Positions 8,894 to 18,655 of a DNA stretch of 64,000 nucleotides are shown piece by piece; position 1 is the first letter of the stretch, and each line of letters begins with the position of its first letter. Source of the DNA: Woeseiaceae bacterium. Its GTDB lineage: Bacteria > Pseudomonadota > Gammaproteobacteria > Steroidobacterales > Woeseiaceae. Position numbers and translations under genes: made by a program. Where the stretch lies: NCBI GenBank assembly GCA_021773135.1, contig JAJFKP010000004.1, positions 124,001 through 188,000 on the forward strand, in the 5' to 3' direction. A model generated the notes under the pieces. It saw only the letters and a list, made by a program, of their open reading frames with translations. It searched no databases and had not been told where the DNA came from.

Positions 8894-9955
8894 GTGCTTT
8901 TTGGAAAAAAATCACAGCCTCTGTTGGGCCTCGATATAACCACGTCATCGGTCAAATTGATTGAGCTTTCCCAAAGTGGAAAGCGCTACCGGGTCGAGGC
9001 ATATTCGGCAGAGCCGACTCCGCCAAGTTCGGTAAACGAAAAGGCGATCGTAGATGCAAAAGCTGTTGGCGAGGCAATTCGCCGCGCAGTTAAACGGGCG
9101 GGCGCGAAGGCAACAGACGTCGCCATCGCTATTAGCGGCGATGCGGCCATTACCAAGGTCATCCAGATGCCGTCTTCCCTGTCGGAACGCGATCTCGAAG
9201 GCCAGGTCGAAATTCAGGCCGATCAATACATACCGTTCCCCATGGAAGAAGTCAGTTTCGACTATGAGGTGGTCGGGCCAAACGAGAACGATCCTGAACT
9301 GATGGATGTCCTGCTCGTTGCAACCCGAACCGAGAACGTCGAGCAGCGCGAGTCGGCGGTGCAGGCCGCGGGCTTAAGCACCAACATTGTCGATGTCGAA
9401 GCTTTTGCACTTGAGAACGCCTGCCAGCTTCTCAGTCATCAAATTCCTGATGGTGGTGCCGACCAGTCGGTGGCTATCGTCGACATCGGCGCGAGCAGCA
9501 CGACCTTCAGTGTGTTGCATGACCTCAAAGTCATATATACGCGTGACTTCGCATTCGGTGGACAGCAGCTGACAGAAGAAATCATGCGTACCTACGGCTT
9601 ATCCATGGAAGACGCCGGACGCGCGAAAAAACAAGGCGGTCTGCCCAGCAACTACCAGCCCGAAGTTCTGGAGCCGTTCGTTGATGACATGACCCAGCAG
9701 GTCAGTCGTTCGCTGCAGTTCTATCTGGCTTCCGGCGGTGGTCGTGAACAACCGGACATGATCCTGGTTTGCGGCGGCTGCGCCAACATTCCGGGTATCG
9801 CGGATGTGATCTCAAGCCGAGTGGGAATCCCGACTGAAGTCGGCGACCCGCTCGGGCAAATGAAAATATCGTCCAAGGCGAAGTCGCAGGGAGTGCATAA
9901 AGATGCCACTGCATTGCTGACTGCCTGCGGACTCGCACTCAGGAGCTTTGACTGA
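8894..9955 (+). CDS. pilM: Type IV pilus assembly protein PilM
   Basis: Cytoplasmic actin-like ATPase-fold protein that binds the N-terminal tail of PilN and links the pilus motor to the alignment complex. The 353-aa product opens LLGLDITTSSVKLIEL (phosphate-1 loop) and has VAIVDIGASSTTFSVL (phosphate-2) and LVCGGCANIPGI (adenosine motif). It starts with GTG behind AAGGA. Its TGA overlaps the pilN ATG, as expected for a coupled operon. Confidence 0.95.
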   Translation: MLFGKKSQPLLGLDITTSSVKLIELSQSGKRYRVEAYSAEPTPPSSVNEKAIVDAKAVGEAIRRAVKRAGAKATDVAIAISGDAAITKVIQMPSSLSERDLEGQVEIQADQYIPFPMEEVSFDYEVVGPNENDPELMDVLLVATRTENVEQRESAVQAAGLSTNIVDVEAFALENACQLLSHQIPDGGADQSVAIVDIGASSTTFSVLHDLKVIYTRDFAFGGQQLTEEIMRTYGLSMEDAGRAKKQGGLPSNYQPEVLEPFVDDMTQQVSRSLQFYLASGGGREQPDMILVCGGCANIPGIADVISSRVGIPTEVGDPLGQMKISSKAKSQGVHKDATALLTACGLALRSFD

Positions 9956-10515
9956 TGCCACGCATTAATCTCCTCCCATGGCGTGAAGAAGAACGCAAGA
10001 AACGCCAACAGGATTTTCTCGTCGCCCTGGCAGGTTCCGTCGTCGTCGCCATTGGTGTCGTCGCGGCAACATTTTTCGTCTTTTCACAGATGATCGATGC
10101 CCAGCAGGCGAGAAACCAGCGGCTCGAGACCGAAATCGCGGAGCTCGAAAAGAGCATTACCGAGATCGACGGTCTTGAGCGACAGAAAGAAAGACTGTTG
10201 GCGCGCATGGAAATCATTGAGCAGCTGCAGCGCAGCCGACCGGAAATCGTGCACTTGTTCGACGAGATTACGCGACGGCTTCCCGAGGGCGTCTACTTAA
10301 ACGGTATGAAACAGTCAGGATCTGCCGTCGAGTTACAGGGCGTGGCGCAATCGAGTACGCGCGTTTCGGCATTGATGCGCAGAACGGATGAGTCTGAATG
10401 GCTGACCGACCCGAGCGTAACGCGGGTTGAAACCACCGAGTCCGGGCCAGCACGCCAGGCTGAGTTTGTAGTGACGCTGAAACAGGTCAGTGCAGGGTCG
10501 GAGGAATCTCGATGA
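9955..10515 (+). CDS. pilN: Type IV pilus inner-membrane protein PilN
   Basis: Bitopic alignment-complex protein of 186 aa. The start MPRINLLPWREEERK carries the INLLPWR motif that docks into PilM. One membrane helix (about residues 22-45) precedes a coiled coil (QRLETEIAELEKSITEIDGLERQKERL) and a small periplasmic ferredoxin-like domain that pairs with PilO. It overlaps pilM by one base and pilO by four. Confidence 0.94.
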   Translation: MPRINLLPWREEERKKRQQDFLVALAGSVVVAIGVVAATFFVFSQMIDAQQARNQRLETEIAELEKSITEIDGLERQKERLLARMEIIEQLQRSRPEIVHLFDEITRRLPEGVYLNGMKQSGSAVELQGVAQSSTRVSALMRRTDESEWLTDPSVTRVETTESGPARQAEFVVTLKQVSAGSEESR

Positions 10516-11111
10516 ACCTTATAGAAGAACTGCAAAGTCTCGACGCAAATGATGTCGGTCGCTGGCCGTTCGTATTTCGCGCCGGTGTCATTGGCATCGT
10601 CTTCGCGATCGTCGTTGGCGCCGGTGTCTACTACACCATTATTGAAGACAAGGCGCCGGCACTTGAGCGCGTGCAGCAGGAAGAAGTGACGCTTCGCGAT
10701 GTTTTCGAAAACAAGCAACGCAAGGCTGCAAATTATGACGCCTACAAAGCGCAGCTGGCGCAGATGGAACAATCGTTTGGCACGATGCTGCGGCAACTGC
10801 CTGGCGAGACGGAGATTCCCAGTTTGATTGTGGACATTTCGCAAACGGGCCTGGCAGCGGGCTTGCAGGAACGTTTGTTCCAGCCGCGACCGGAGATTCC
10901 GAAAGACTTCTACGCCGAAAAGCCAATCACTATCAGTCTCACCGGCGGCTATCACGAGATCGCAAATTTTGTCAGCGGTATCGCTGCGTTGCCGCGCATT
11001 GTGACACTGCATGACATTAATATTTCTGCCAGTAACCCGCAGGAATACGACGAGCTAACGCTATCGGTGACGGCGAAGACCTACCGCTATTTAGAAGAGG
11101 AGGCGGATTGA
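10512..11111 (+). CDS. pilO: Type IV pilus inner-membrane protein PilO
   Basis: Partner of PilN in the periplasmic alignment complex; 199 aa with a short cytoplasmic N-terminus, one membrane helix (about 17-39), a coiled-coil stretch and a C-terminal ferredoxin-like fold (GGYHEIANFVSGIAALPRIV is typical). Start and stop overlap its neighbours (ATGA with pilN, TTGA/ATG region with pilP), indicating tight coupling. Confidence 0.94.
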   Translation: MNLIEELQSLDANDVGRWPFVFRAGVIGIVFAIVVGAGVYYTIIEDKAPALERVQQEEVTLRDVFENKQRKAANYDAYKAQLAQMEQSFGTMLRQLPGETEIPSLIVDISQTGLAAGLQERLFQPRPEIPKDFYAEKPITISLTGGYHEIANFVSGIAALPRIVTLHDINISASNPQEYDELTLSVTAKTYRYLEEEAD

Positions 11112-11113
11112 AA

Positions 11114-11641
11114 ATGAAAGCTTTCTTTTCAAAAAATGCCCTGATCATCCTCGCTGCAGGACTTGGCTTAGGCGCCTGTGGCAGCGACATGGATGATCTC
11201 GATCAGTACATAAACGAAATCAAGGCAAGGCCGGGTGGTCGCATCGAACCGCTGCCCGAGATTACGCCGTACGAAGTATTTACCTATGCAGCGGACGTCG
11301 AAGGAATTCGTTCTCCGTTCGTGCCGGACTCACCCCAGGTTGCGAGTGGTCCGGATGATGGTGGTACCAGGCCGGACCCGGAACGCAGTCGGGAATTTCT
11401 CGAAAGCTTTCCGCTCGATTCACTGCGAATGGTGGGGACGCTCGAACTCGGTGGAACCAATTTCGGACTGGTGCAAACCTCCGACGGCTTGGTTCACCGC
11501 GTAATTCCGGGAAATTATATGGGGCAGAACGACGGGCGCATAACCGCGATCCGGGATTCTGAAATAGAACTTATCGAAATTATTTCCGACGGGATCGGCG
11601 GCTATCTGGAACGAGATGCTGCCGTTGCGCTGACGGATTAA
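11114..11641 (+). CDS. pilP: Type IV pilus lipoprotein PilP
   Basis: Inner-membrane lipoprotein that bridges PilNO to the PilQ secretin. The 175-aa product has a lipobox LGAC near residue 22, a flexible linker and a C-terminal beta domain (LRMVGTLELGGTNFGLVQT). A TTG at 11108 is in frame, but AGGAGG at 11098-11103 is better spaced for the ATG at 11114. It ends seven bases before pilQ. Confidence 0.93.
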   Translation: MKAFFSKNALIILAAGLGLGACGSDMDDLDQYINEIKARPGGRIEPLPEITPYEVFTYAADVEGIRSPFVPDSPQVASGPDDGGTRPDPERSREFLESFPLDSLRMVGTLELGGTNFGLVQTSDGLVHRVIPGNYMGQNDGRITAIRDSEIELIEIISDGIGGYLERDAAVALTD

Positions 11642-11648
11642 AACCTGA

Positions 11649-13850
11649 ATGAAACTGGGAGTATTTGGAATGACGCTCAATTTAAAGACGACGATCGGCT
11701 CTTCATACCGACGTTGGGTCATGCAAATGGCTGCGGCGCTGCTAGCATTTTGCACCTTGTCTGCAAATGCGCAGGACGGCAATCGCCTGCAGGACATTCA
11801 GGTTCAGAGCCTGCCGGGACAGCGCGTGGAGCTGAAGTTAATTCACAGCGGCACAGCATCTGACCCATTGGCCTTTACCATCGACGATCCGGCGCGCATC
11901 GCGCTGGATCTTCCGGGAACGACGCTGGGTCTGTCATCACGCCGACGGGACGTAAATCTCGGGCCACTGGACACCGTGCTGACCGCCGAAGCGAATGGTC
12001 GCACCCGGGTTGTCCTCAACCTGGATTCGATGGTTCCCTACGAAACACGCAAAAGCGGCAATACGATTATTGTCACGCTTGGCATGCCTGAAGGAGACGA
12101 TCAGGCGACCCAGTTTAGCGGCAGTTCATCGCAAGCAGCCTCACCGTCGTTCGCGTCAAGCGGCGTGCGCCAAATCAACAGTGTCGATTTCCGACGAACC
12201 CGCGATGGCGGCGGTCGCGTGATGATCAACCTGAGTGACCCGTCTACGCCCGTCGATATCCGCCAGGAAGGCGGACGGGTTGTTGCCGTATTCAAAGACA
12301 CTTCCTTGCCGGCGGAACTGATGCGTCGCCTGGACGTAATGGATTTTGCAACGCCTGTCACTACGGTCGACACGCTGCGCACCAACCTGGACACACGCAT
12401 CGTCATTTCTGCCGAAGGCAGCTACGACCAGCTGGCGTACCAGTCTGACAACGAATTCACCATTGAGATTAATCCGACCATAGACGAAACCGAAGACGCA
12501 GCGTCCCTGTTCTCCGAAACCAAAGAGTATGAAGGGCAGCGACTGTCCCTGAATTTCCAGGATATTGAAACGCGCGCTGTACTCCAGCTGCTGGCTGAAT
12601 CGTCAGGCCGGAATATCGTGGTAGCGGATACCGTGCAGGGCAATGTGACACTGCGACTGCGGAATGTCCCATGGGACCAGGCACTCGACATCGTAATGAC
12701 CACCAAAGGTCTGGACATGCGCGAGAACGGCAACGTCATTATCGTTGCGCCTGCCGAAGAAATTGCAGCACGTGAAACTGCGGATCTGGAAGCGCGCCAG
12801 GCGATCGTAGAACTGGAGCCGCTCTATTCAGAATTCCTGCAGGTCAACTATGCGAAGGCGGCAGACCTGGCGTCACTGATTGGCGGCGACGGTGCTGCAT
12901 CGACCAATGCATTGCTGTCAGGCCGAGGCAGTGTCGGCATCGATGAACGCACCAACACGCTCCTGGTTCAAGACACGGCGGAGAATCTGCAGAATATTCG
13001 CAGGCTCGTGAGAACGCTTGATGTACCGATTCGCCAGGTGCTGATCGAGGCCCGCATCGTGGTTGTCAACGACGACTTCAGTAAAGAGCTGGGCGTACGC
13101 TTTGGCGCAACCGGCGTTAAAGAGAACAGTGTCGACGGCGCGACTGTTGTCAGTGGTACGGGTAACGGTACGTCGACGATGGTTGATTCCATCCTCGATA
13201 ACCTGGCCACCGCCGGCACGATCGGCCCGGTCGAGCTGCCCACCCTGACAGATCGATATAACGTGAACGTCCCGGTTGGAAACCCCGCCGGCCGGTTCTC
13301 GATTGCGGTACTGGAGTCCGAGTATATTGTCGACCTCGAGTTAACGGCTGTGCAGGCTGAGGGTCGTGGTGAGATCATTTCAACACCTCGTGTAATCACC
13401 GCGAATCAGAAAGAAGCGCGTATCGAGCAGGGTGTCGAGATTGCCTACCAGGAATCTGCATCTTCCGGTGCAACGACCACGCAGTTCAAGAAGGCTGTGC
13501 TGTCGCTGACCGTTACGCCGCAGATTACGCCGGACAACAACATCATCATGGACCTGATTGTCAGCAAAGACAGTGTTGGCGAACTGACACCGGCATCGAA
13601 CGGTGGTTTCGTACCGAGTATCGATACCCGGTCAGTAGAAACCCAGGTGCTGGTGCGCGATGGCCAGACTGTGGTTCTTGGCGGCATCTACGAGACGGAA
13701 ACCCGCGAAACGATCAATAAAGTGCCATGGCTGGGCGACATCCCGGGCGTTGGCGTGTTGTTCCGATCAACGGCGGATACCGCGAATAAAGCAGAGTTGC
13801 TGATCTTCGTTACGCCGAGGATTCTCAACGAGGGCGCAAGCATCTACTAA
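11649..13850 (+). CDS. pilQ: Type IV pilus secretin PilQ
   Basis: Outer-membrane secretin through which the pilus fibre passes. The 733-aa precursor has a signal peptide ending near ANAQ, two AMIN-type peptidoglycan-binding domains (about residues 40-130 and 165-260), an STN/N0 domain and NolW-like N1 (RLSLNFQDIETRAVLQLLAE), and the secretin domain (about 480-730) ending VPWLGDIPGVGVLFRS. An in-frame ATG at 11670 would also keep the signal peptide. It closes the pilMNOPQ operon and is followed by a strong terminator. Confidence 0.95.
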   Translation: MKLGVFGMTLNLKTTIGSSYRRWVMQMAAALLAFCTLSANAQDGNRLQDIQVQSLPGQRVELKLIHSGTASDPLAFTIDDPARIALDLPGTTLGLSSRRRDVNLGPLDTVLTAEANGRTRVVLNLDSMVPYETRKSGNTIIVTLGMPEGDDQATQFSGSSSQAASPSFASSGVRQINSVDFRRTRDGGGRVMINLSDPSTPVDIRQEGGRVVAVFKDTSLPAELMRRLDVMDFATPVTTVDTLRTNLDTRIVISAEGSYDQLAYQSDNEFTIEINPTIDETEDAASLFSETKEYEGQRLSLNFQDIETRAVLQLLAESSGRNIVVADTVQGNVTLRLRNVPWDQALDIVMTTKGLDMRENGNVIIVAPAEEIAARETADLEARQAIVELEPLYSEFLQVNYAKAADLASLIGGDGAASTNALLSGRGSVGIDERTNTLLVQDTAENLQNIRRLVRTLDVPIRQVLIEARIVVVNDDFSKELGVRFGATGVKENSVDGATVVSGTGNGTSTMVDSILDNLATAGTIGPVELPTLTDRYNVNVPVGNPAGRFSIAVLESEYIVDLELTAVQAEGRGEIISTPRVITANQKEARIEQGVEIAYQESASSGATTTQFKKAVLSLTVTPQITPDNNIIMDLIVSKDSVGELTPASNGGFVPSIDTRSVETQVLVRDGQTVVLGGIYETETRETINKVPWLGDIPGVGVLFRSTADTANKAELLIFVTPRILNEGASIY

Positions 13851-13890
13851 TCGTGTAACGCCCCACGGGGCTTAGCAGCGATAAGTAAGT

Positions 13891-13920
13891 AAAAAAGCCA
13901 ACCTCCGGGTTGGCTTTTTT
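13891..13920 (+). terminator. Rho-independent terminator after pilQ
   Basis: A perfect 13-bp stem (AAAAAAGCCAACC with GGTTGGCTTTTTT) and TCCG loop end in a T-run. A further CCAACC at 13921-13926 could pair with the same GGTTGG, giving an alternative hairpin, but nothing else suggests regulation. The aroK start lies 20 bp beyond it. Confidence 0.9.
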
Positions 13921-13939
13921 CCAACCAATAAAACCGGCC

Positions 13940-14452
13940 ATGGCAAATCCTAAAAACCTTTTTCTCGTTGGTCCGATGGGCGCAGGTAAATCTGCCGTCG
14001 GGCGGCAGTTGGGCAGGCTGCTGCATCTCGACTTTGTCGACAGTGACGAGGAAATCGAGGCGCGTACCGGCGTTGATATTCCCTTTATTTTTGAGAAGGA
14101 AGGCGAGGCGGGTTTTCGCCTGCGCGAAGTGAAGGTCATTGACGAGTTATCGCAGCGCCAGGGCGTTGTACTGGCCACCGGCGGAGGCGCAGTACTTGAT
14201 GCCGACAGTCGCAGCCGGCTCGGCGCGCGTGGCTTCGTTATTTATCTCCATACCACGGTGCAGCAACAGCTCGATCGCACCCAGCGTGGCAGGAACAGGC
14301 CACTGCTCGAGAATGGCAACAAAGCAGAGGTGCTCGAAGCGCTGATGCTCGAGCGGGACCCGCTATACCGTGAGATTGCCGATCTGACAGTCGAAACGGA
14401 CGGCAGGCGGGTTCAGGCAGTGGCCCGCGATATTGTCGAGGCGCTGGGGTGA
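13940..14452 (+). CDS. aroK: Shikimate kinase
   Basis: Phosphorylates shikimate at the 3-position in the chorismate pathway. The 170-aa protein starts MANPKNLFLVGPMGAGKSAVG with the Walker A loop GPMGAGKS, then DSDEEIE and the shikimate-binding GGGAV. A TTG at 13910 would start inside the upstream terminator and is rejected. It is followed by aroB, as in many gammaproteobacteria, and thus feeds the trp operon farther on. Confidence 0.95.
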   Translation: MANPKNLFLVGPMGAGKSAVGRQLGRLLHLDFVDSDEEIEARTGVDIPFIFEKEGEAGFRLREVKVIDELSQRQGVVLATGGGAVLDADSRSRLGARGFVIYLHTTVQQQLDRTQRGRNRPLLENGNKAEVLEALMLERDPLYREIADLTVETDGRRVQAVARDIVEALG

Positions 14453-14574
14453 AAGAGCCTGGCGCCGTGCCGCAACCGCAGCACTCGCCAGCAACGTGAC
14501 ACCCCCCTGTGCGCATTGATGAACGTGATTAGACTGGTCAATGCAGGCAGATTGCAGGTAGTCTTTTCCGCCTG

Positions 14575-15648
14575 ATGGACAAGCACACCCTGAACGTAGA
14601 ACTTGGCGAACGGCGTTATCCGATTGAGATTGGCAGCGGTCTTCTCGAAGGCGGCTATGACTTAACGCCCTATACCAACGGGCGCGACTGCCTGATCGTA
14701 AGCAATGTCACGGTCGCGCCGCTTTACCTCGAAAAACTGCAGGGCTGCCTGCCCGGCATCGCAACCCGGGTTGTAGAGCTTCCCGACGGTGAGGCGCACA
14801 AGACGATTGCCAGTGCGACAGCAATCCTCGATGAGCTAGTAGGCAGTCGCGCCGGTCGCGACGTCACCGTCATCGCTTTGGGAGGGGGTGTGGTTGGTGA
14901 TATTGCCGGGTTCGCTGCGGCCTGCTATATGCGCGGTGTCGCCTTTGCCCAGGTTCCAACAACCCTGCTTGCCCAGGTTGATTCGTCGGTTGGCGGCAAG
15001 ACCGGCGTCAATCATCCGGGCGGCAAAAACCTGATCGGCGCTTTTCACCAGCCGCGCGTGGTGCTCATTGATACCGACACTTTGGCCACGCTCCCCGATC
15101 GGGAACTGCGTGCAGGGATCGCTGAAATCATCAAGTATGGCGCTATTACGGACGCCGACTTCTTCGCCTGGCTGGAGGACAATGTGCAGGCGCTGGTTGC
15201 AAGGGAAACCGACGCATTGACGTACGCCATCCGCAGGTCCTGCGAGATCAAAGCGGCAGTGGTTGCGGAGGACGAGAAAGAAGCGGGACGTCGCGCGCTT
15301 CTCAATTTTGGCCACACCTTTGGCCACGCCATCGAGAACAGCGTGGGATACGGCGAATGGCTGCATGGTGAAGCTGTTGCCGCCGGCATGGTGATGGCCG
15401 CCGAAATGAGTGCCATTGACGCCGCGGACAGGCATCGGCTGCAAGCGCTGCTCAGCGCTGCAGGACTGCCGGTTTCAGCGCCGCTCACCCGGCCCGGGCA
15501 GCTGCGCGATGCGATGCAGCTCGATAAAAAGGCCGAGGCCGGCAAGCTGCGTTTCGTGTTACTGCGCGCACTGGGCGATGCTTATGTGACCGCTGACTAT
15601 GATTCCGCTGGCCTTGACGCCGTGCTTGGCGCGGCCGAAAAAGTATGA
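14575..15648 (+). CDS. aroB: 3-dehydroquinate synthase
   Basis: Converts DAHP to 3-dehydroquinate using NAD+ and a divalent metal. The 357-aa protein has the NAD-binding segment [41 protein letters not shown] and the metal-binding histidine segments [12 protein letters not shown] and HGEAVAAGM. Its TGA overlaps the dgt ATG. The 122 bp behind aroK contain no gene. Confidence 0.96.
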   Translation: MDKHTLNVELGERRYPIEIGSGLLEGGYDLTPYTNGRDCLIVSNVTVAPLYLEKLQGCLPGIATRVVELPDGEAHKTIASATAILDELVGSRAGRDVTVIALGGGVVGDIAGFAAACYMRGVAFAQVPTTLLAQVDSSVGGKTGVNHPGGKNLIGAFHQPRVVLIDTDTLATLPDRELRAGIAEIIKYGAITDADFFAWLEDNVQALVARETDALTYAIRRSCEIKAAVVAEDEKEAGRRALLNFGHTFGHAIENSVGYGEWLHGEAVAAGMVMAAEMSAIDAADRHRLQALLSAAGLPVSAPLTRPGQLRDAMQLDKKAEAGKLRFVLLRALGDAYVTADYDSAGLDAVLGAAEKV

Positions 15649-16778
15649 CCGCAGCGTCCGCCGGTTTAGCCCCGTATGCGGCACACGAAACAGCGGGAAA
15701 GGGGCGTCGCATAGAAGAGACGCCGCCAGCCTATCGTGGTGAGTACCAGAGAGACAGAGACAGAATTATTCACTCGACCGCGTTTCGCCGCCTGGTTTAC
15801 AAGACCCAGGTCTTCGTCAATCACGAGGGCGATTTGTACCGAACGCGTTTGACCCACTCCCTTGAAGTTGCCCAGATCGCGAGAACGGCTGCGCGCGCGT
15901 TGCGAATCAACGAACCGCTGGTGGAAGCCATCAGTCTTGCGCATGATCTCGGGCACACGCCGTTCGGGCATGCCGGACAGGATGCGCTTAATGCCTGCAT
16001 GCGTGATTTCGGCGGTTTCGAACATAACCTGCAGTCACTGCGCGTGGTCGATGAACTGGAGGAAAAGTACGCAGATTTTAGCGGCCTGAATCTCACTTTC
16101 GAAACCCGCGAAGGGATCCTGAAACACTGTTCCCTCAGGAATGCACGCGAGCTGGGTGACATTGGCAGGCGATTCCTGGAACGGCGGCAGCCCGGGCTGG
16201 AGGCTCAGCTGGTCAATATCGCCGATGCCATTGCATACAACAATCATGATGTCGACGACGGCTATCGAGCCGGCTTGCTGGACGTTGAGTTGCTGCGGCA
16301 GGAGCCACTCTTCGGCGAGCATTATCGACACGTGCAGGAAGCCTACCCTGGCCTCGATGACCGCAAGCTCATCTACGAAGTAATTCGCCGCATGATCGGT
16401 CACGTTGTTGGCGATCTGATTGCTACGTCGTCACGCAATATCCAGGCACTTGGTCCTGAATCTATCGAGGACGTGCGAGCGGCCCCGGAGCCTGTCATTG
16501 CATTCAGCGAAGACGTACTCGAGCAGCACCTGTCGCTAAAGCAGTTCCTGCGCGACAATCTTTATCGCCATCCGCAGGTGCGTGCCATGAACGAGGAGAC
16601 CCAGCAATTGCTGGAGGACCTGTTTGCACAATACATGACTGACCCGGAACAGATGGGGGAGGCATTCAGCAAACAGGCAGAGAGCGTTGCTGAGCCGGTC
16701 AGGGCGCGCGTAGTTGCAGATTACATTGCGGGCATGACCGATCGATTTGCCTACGCCGAGCATAAACGCCTGAACTGA
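15645..16778 (+). CDS. dgt: dGTP triphosphohydrolase-like HD protein
   Basis: HD-domain enzyme of the deoxyguanosinetriphosphate triphosphohydrolase-like family, removing triphosphate from dNTPs. The 377-aa protein has [11 protein letters not shown], the first metal-binding histidine in [14 protein letters not shown], and the HD pair in [13 protein letters not shown]. Length and motifs fit the type 2 subfamily better than E. coli Dgt (about 505 aa), so substrate preference is uncertain. It overlaps aroB by four bases. Confidence 0.9.
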   Translation: MTAASAGLAPYAAHETAGKGRRIEETPPAYRGEYQRDRDRIIHSTAFRRLVYKTQVFVNHEGDLYRTRLTHSLEVAQIARTAARALRINEPLVEAISLAHDLGHTPFGHAGQDALNACMRDFGGFEHNLQSLRVVDELEEKYADFSGLNLTFETREGILKHCSLRNARELGDIGRRFLERRQPGLEAQLVNIADAIAYNNHDVDDGYRAGLLDVELLRQEPLFGEHYRHVQEAYPGLDDRKLIYEVIRRMIGHVVGDLIATSSRNIQALGPESIEDVRAAPEPVIAFSEDVLEQHLSLKQFLRDNLYRHPQVRAMNEETQQLLEDLFAQYMTDPEQMGEAFSKQAESVAEPVRARVVADYIAGMTDRFAYAEHKRLN

Positions 16779-16872
16779 GTGCGGGTGCCAGCGCCAAATG
16801 GCCGCCTGCAACAGCAAACCAAAGCTTTTTTCGCGTACAATCCTGCGCCTGAATTCAATCACCGGATGCGTT

Positions 16873-17583
16873 GTGAAAGACAAGAATATTCCCGTAAAAG
16901 ATCGCCTTATTTTTGCCATGGATGTGCCCGACTGCGATCGCGCGCGCGCCCTTGCCGACGAACTGGGAGATGCGGTCACCTTTTACAAAATCGGGCTGGA
17001 GCTGATGATGAGCGGCGGCTATTTCGAGCTGCTCGACTGGATGCTCGCGCGGGACAAAAAAGTTTTTGCCGACCTGAAGTTTTTCGATATTCCGGCAACG
17101 GTTGGCTCGGCAGTGCGGCAGCTTAAAAGTCGCGGCGCAAGCTTTGTCACTGTGCACGGCAACCAGTCAATCATGGAGGCTGCAGCCGAGAACAAGGGCG
17201 ACCAGCTCAAAGTACTTGCCGTTACGGTCCTTACCAGTCTCGACCGCGGCGACCTGGATGATTTGGGCTTCGACTGTGATGTGGGCGCACTGGTCTTAAG
17301 TCGCGCGAAGCGCGCGCTCGAGGCGGGCTGTGACGGTGTTATTTCGTCAGGACTCGAAGCGCCGCGGCTGCGTGAATTCATCGATAACAGGTTGTTGGTC
17401 ATTACGCCGGGAATTCGTCCGGTTGATAACAAACCAAGCGGCGATCAGAAGCGGGTCGTTAGCGTCGAGCAGGCTTTTCAAAACGGTGCGGATCACATCG
17501 TCGTAGGCCGCCCGATCAGGGATGCGCAGAACCCGAGGGAGGCAGCGGAGGCGATTCAGGCGACTATTGCTGCACAGTTCTGA
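16873..17583 (+). CDS. pyrF: Orotidine 5'-phosphate decarboxylase
   Basis: Decarboxylates OMP to UMP, the last step of pyrimidine synthesis. Motifs are LIFAMDVPD, the catalytic [11 protein letters not shown], and ITPGIRP with VVGRPI near the C-terminus. The GTG at 16873 gives 236 aa, the usual size. The longer in-frame ORF from 16798 is unlikely because it would include a TACAAT (16836-16841) resembling a -10 promoter element. The TGA overlaps the hemE start in TGATG. Confidence 0.94.
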   Translation: MKDKNIPVKDRLIFAMDVPDCDRARALADELGDAVTFYKIGLELMMSGGYFELLDWMLARDKKVFADLKFFDIPATVGSAVRQLKSRGASFVTVHGNQSIMEAAAENKGDQLKVLAVTVLTSLDRGDLDDLGFDCDVGALVLSRAKRALEAGCDGVISSGLEAPRLREFIDNRLLVITPGIRPVDNKPSGDQKRVVSVEQAFQNGADHIVVGRPIRDAQNPREAAEAIQATIAAQF

Positions 17584-18650
17584 TGGGCGTGCCGCTTATA
17601 AACGATGTGTTTCTGCGGGCACTGCAACGCCAGCCGGTGTCGCGTACGCCCGTATGGATCATGCGCCAGGCCGGCCGCTATCTGCCGGAATACCGTGCAT
17701 TACGCGCCCAGGCCGGCGACTTCATGAGCCTTTGTGGCAATCCTGAGCTAGCCTGCGAAGTAACCCTGCAGCCGCTGCGCCGGTTCAAGCTGGATGCGGC
17801 GATCCTGTTTTCGGACATCCTGACCATTCCGGATGCGATGGGCCTGGGCCTGTGGTTCGAAACCGGGGAGGGGCCGAAATTCAAACATCCCGTGAGGACG
17901 GCAAGAGAAATCAACGGACTCGATGTCCCCGACGTTGCAGACACGCTGGGGTACGTGTTCGAGGCGGTCAGCCGCATTCGTCGTGAACTCGCTGGGCAGG
18001 TGCCCCTGATCGGTTTCGCGGGCAGCCCCTGGACTGTAGGCACCTACATGGTGGAGGGCGGCTCGAGCCGGGAATTTCCCAACATACTGGGCCTTGCGCG
18101 TGAAAACCCGGCCCTGCTCGATAAACTGCTGGGCACAGTTGCGGCAACCACGACGGACTATCTCAATGCCCAGATCGACGCGGGCGCGCAGGCCATCATG
18201 ATCTTTGATACCTGGGGTGCGGCGCTGGCCGGGGACGATTACAGGCGCTTTTCGCTAGGCCACATGCAAGCCATCCTGGACGGACTGCAGCGTGAGAAAG
18301 ACGGTGAAAAAATCCCGGTTATCCTGTTCACCAAAGGTGCGGGCGCATTGCTGCGTGACATGGCGACGACGGGGTGCGACGCGCTTGGCGTCGACTGGAC
18401 CACCAGTCTCGCCGATGCCCGTACTTTCACTGAAGACAAGGTGGCACTGCAGGGCAACCTCAACCCGGCCACGCTCAGGGAATCACCCGAAGTCATCGAG
18501 CAGGGTGTAGCAGACGTGCTGGAGAGTTACGGCAACGGGCCGGGCCACGTATTCAACCTGGGCCACGGCATAACGCCGGACATCGATCCTGACAATCTGG
18601 GCGTGCTGGTTGACGCGGTGCATCGGCTGAGTCCGCAGTATCATCAGTGA
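17583..18650 (+). CDS. hemE: Uroporphyrinogen decarboxylase
   Basis: Decarboxylates uroporphyrinogen III to coproporphyrinogen III in heme synthesis. The 355-aa protein has both family signatures: [16 protein letters not shown] near residue 22 and [17 protein letters not shown] near 145, plus [10 protein letters not shown] at the C-terminus. It is coupled to pyrF through a one-base overlap. Coupling of a pyrimidine gene to a heme gene is unusual but probably only positional. Confidence 0.96.
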   Translation: MGVPLINDVFLRALQRQPVSRTPVWIMRQAGRYLPEYRALRAQAGDFMSLCGNPELACEVTLQPLRRFKLDAAILFSDILTIPDAMGLGLWFETGEGPKFKHPVRTAREINGLDVPDVADTLGYVFEAVSRIRRELAGQVPLIGFAGSPWTVGTYMVEGGSSREFPNILGLARENPALLDKLLGTVAATTTDYLNAQIDAGAQAIMIFDTWGAALAGDDYRRFSLGHMQAILDGLQREKDGEKIPVILFTKGAGALLRDMATTGCDALGVDWTTSLADARTFTEDKVALQGNLNPATLRESPEVIEQGVADVLESYGNGPGHVFNLGHGITPDIDPDNLGVLVDAVHRLSPQYHQ

Positions 18651-18655
18651 TGGTT

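Noticed and set aside
13891-13926. Alternative CCAACC/GGTTGG/CCAACC pairing after pilQ as a regulatory attenuator of aroK
   Set aside because: There is no leader ORF or ligand-binding structure, and the second hairpin can arise by chance next to a strong terminator stem.
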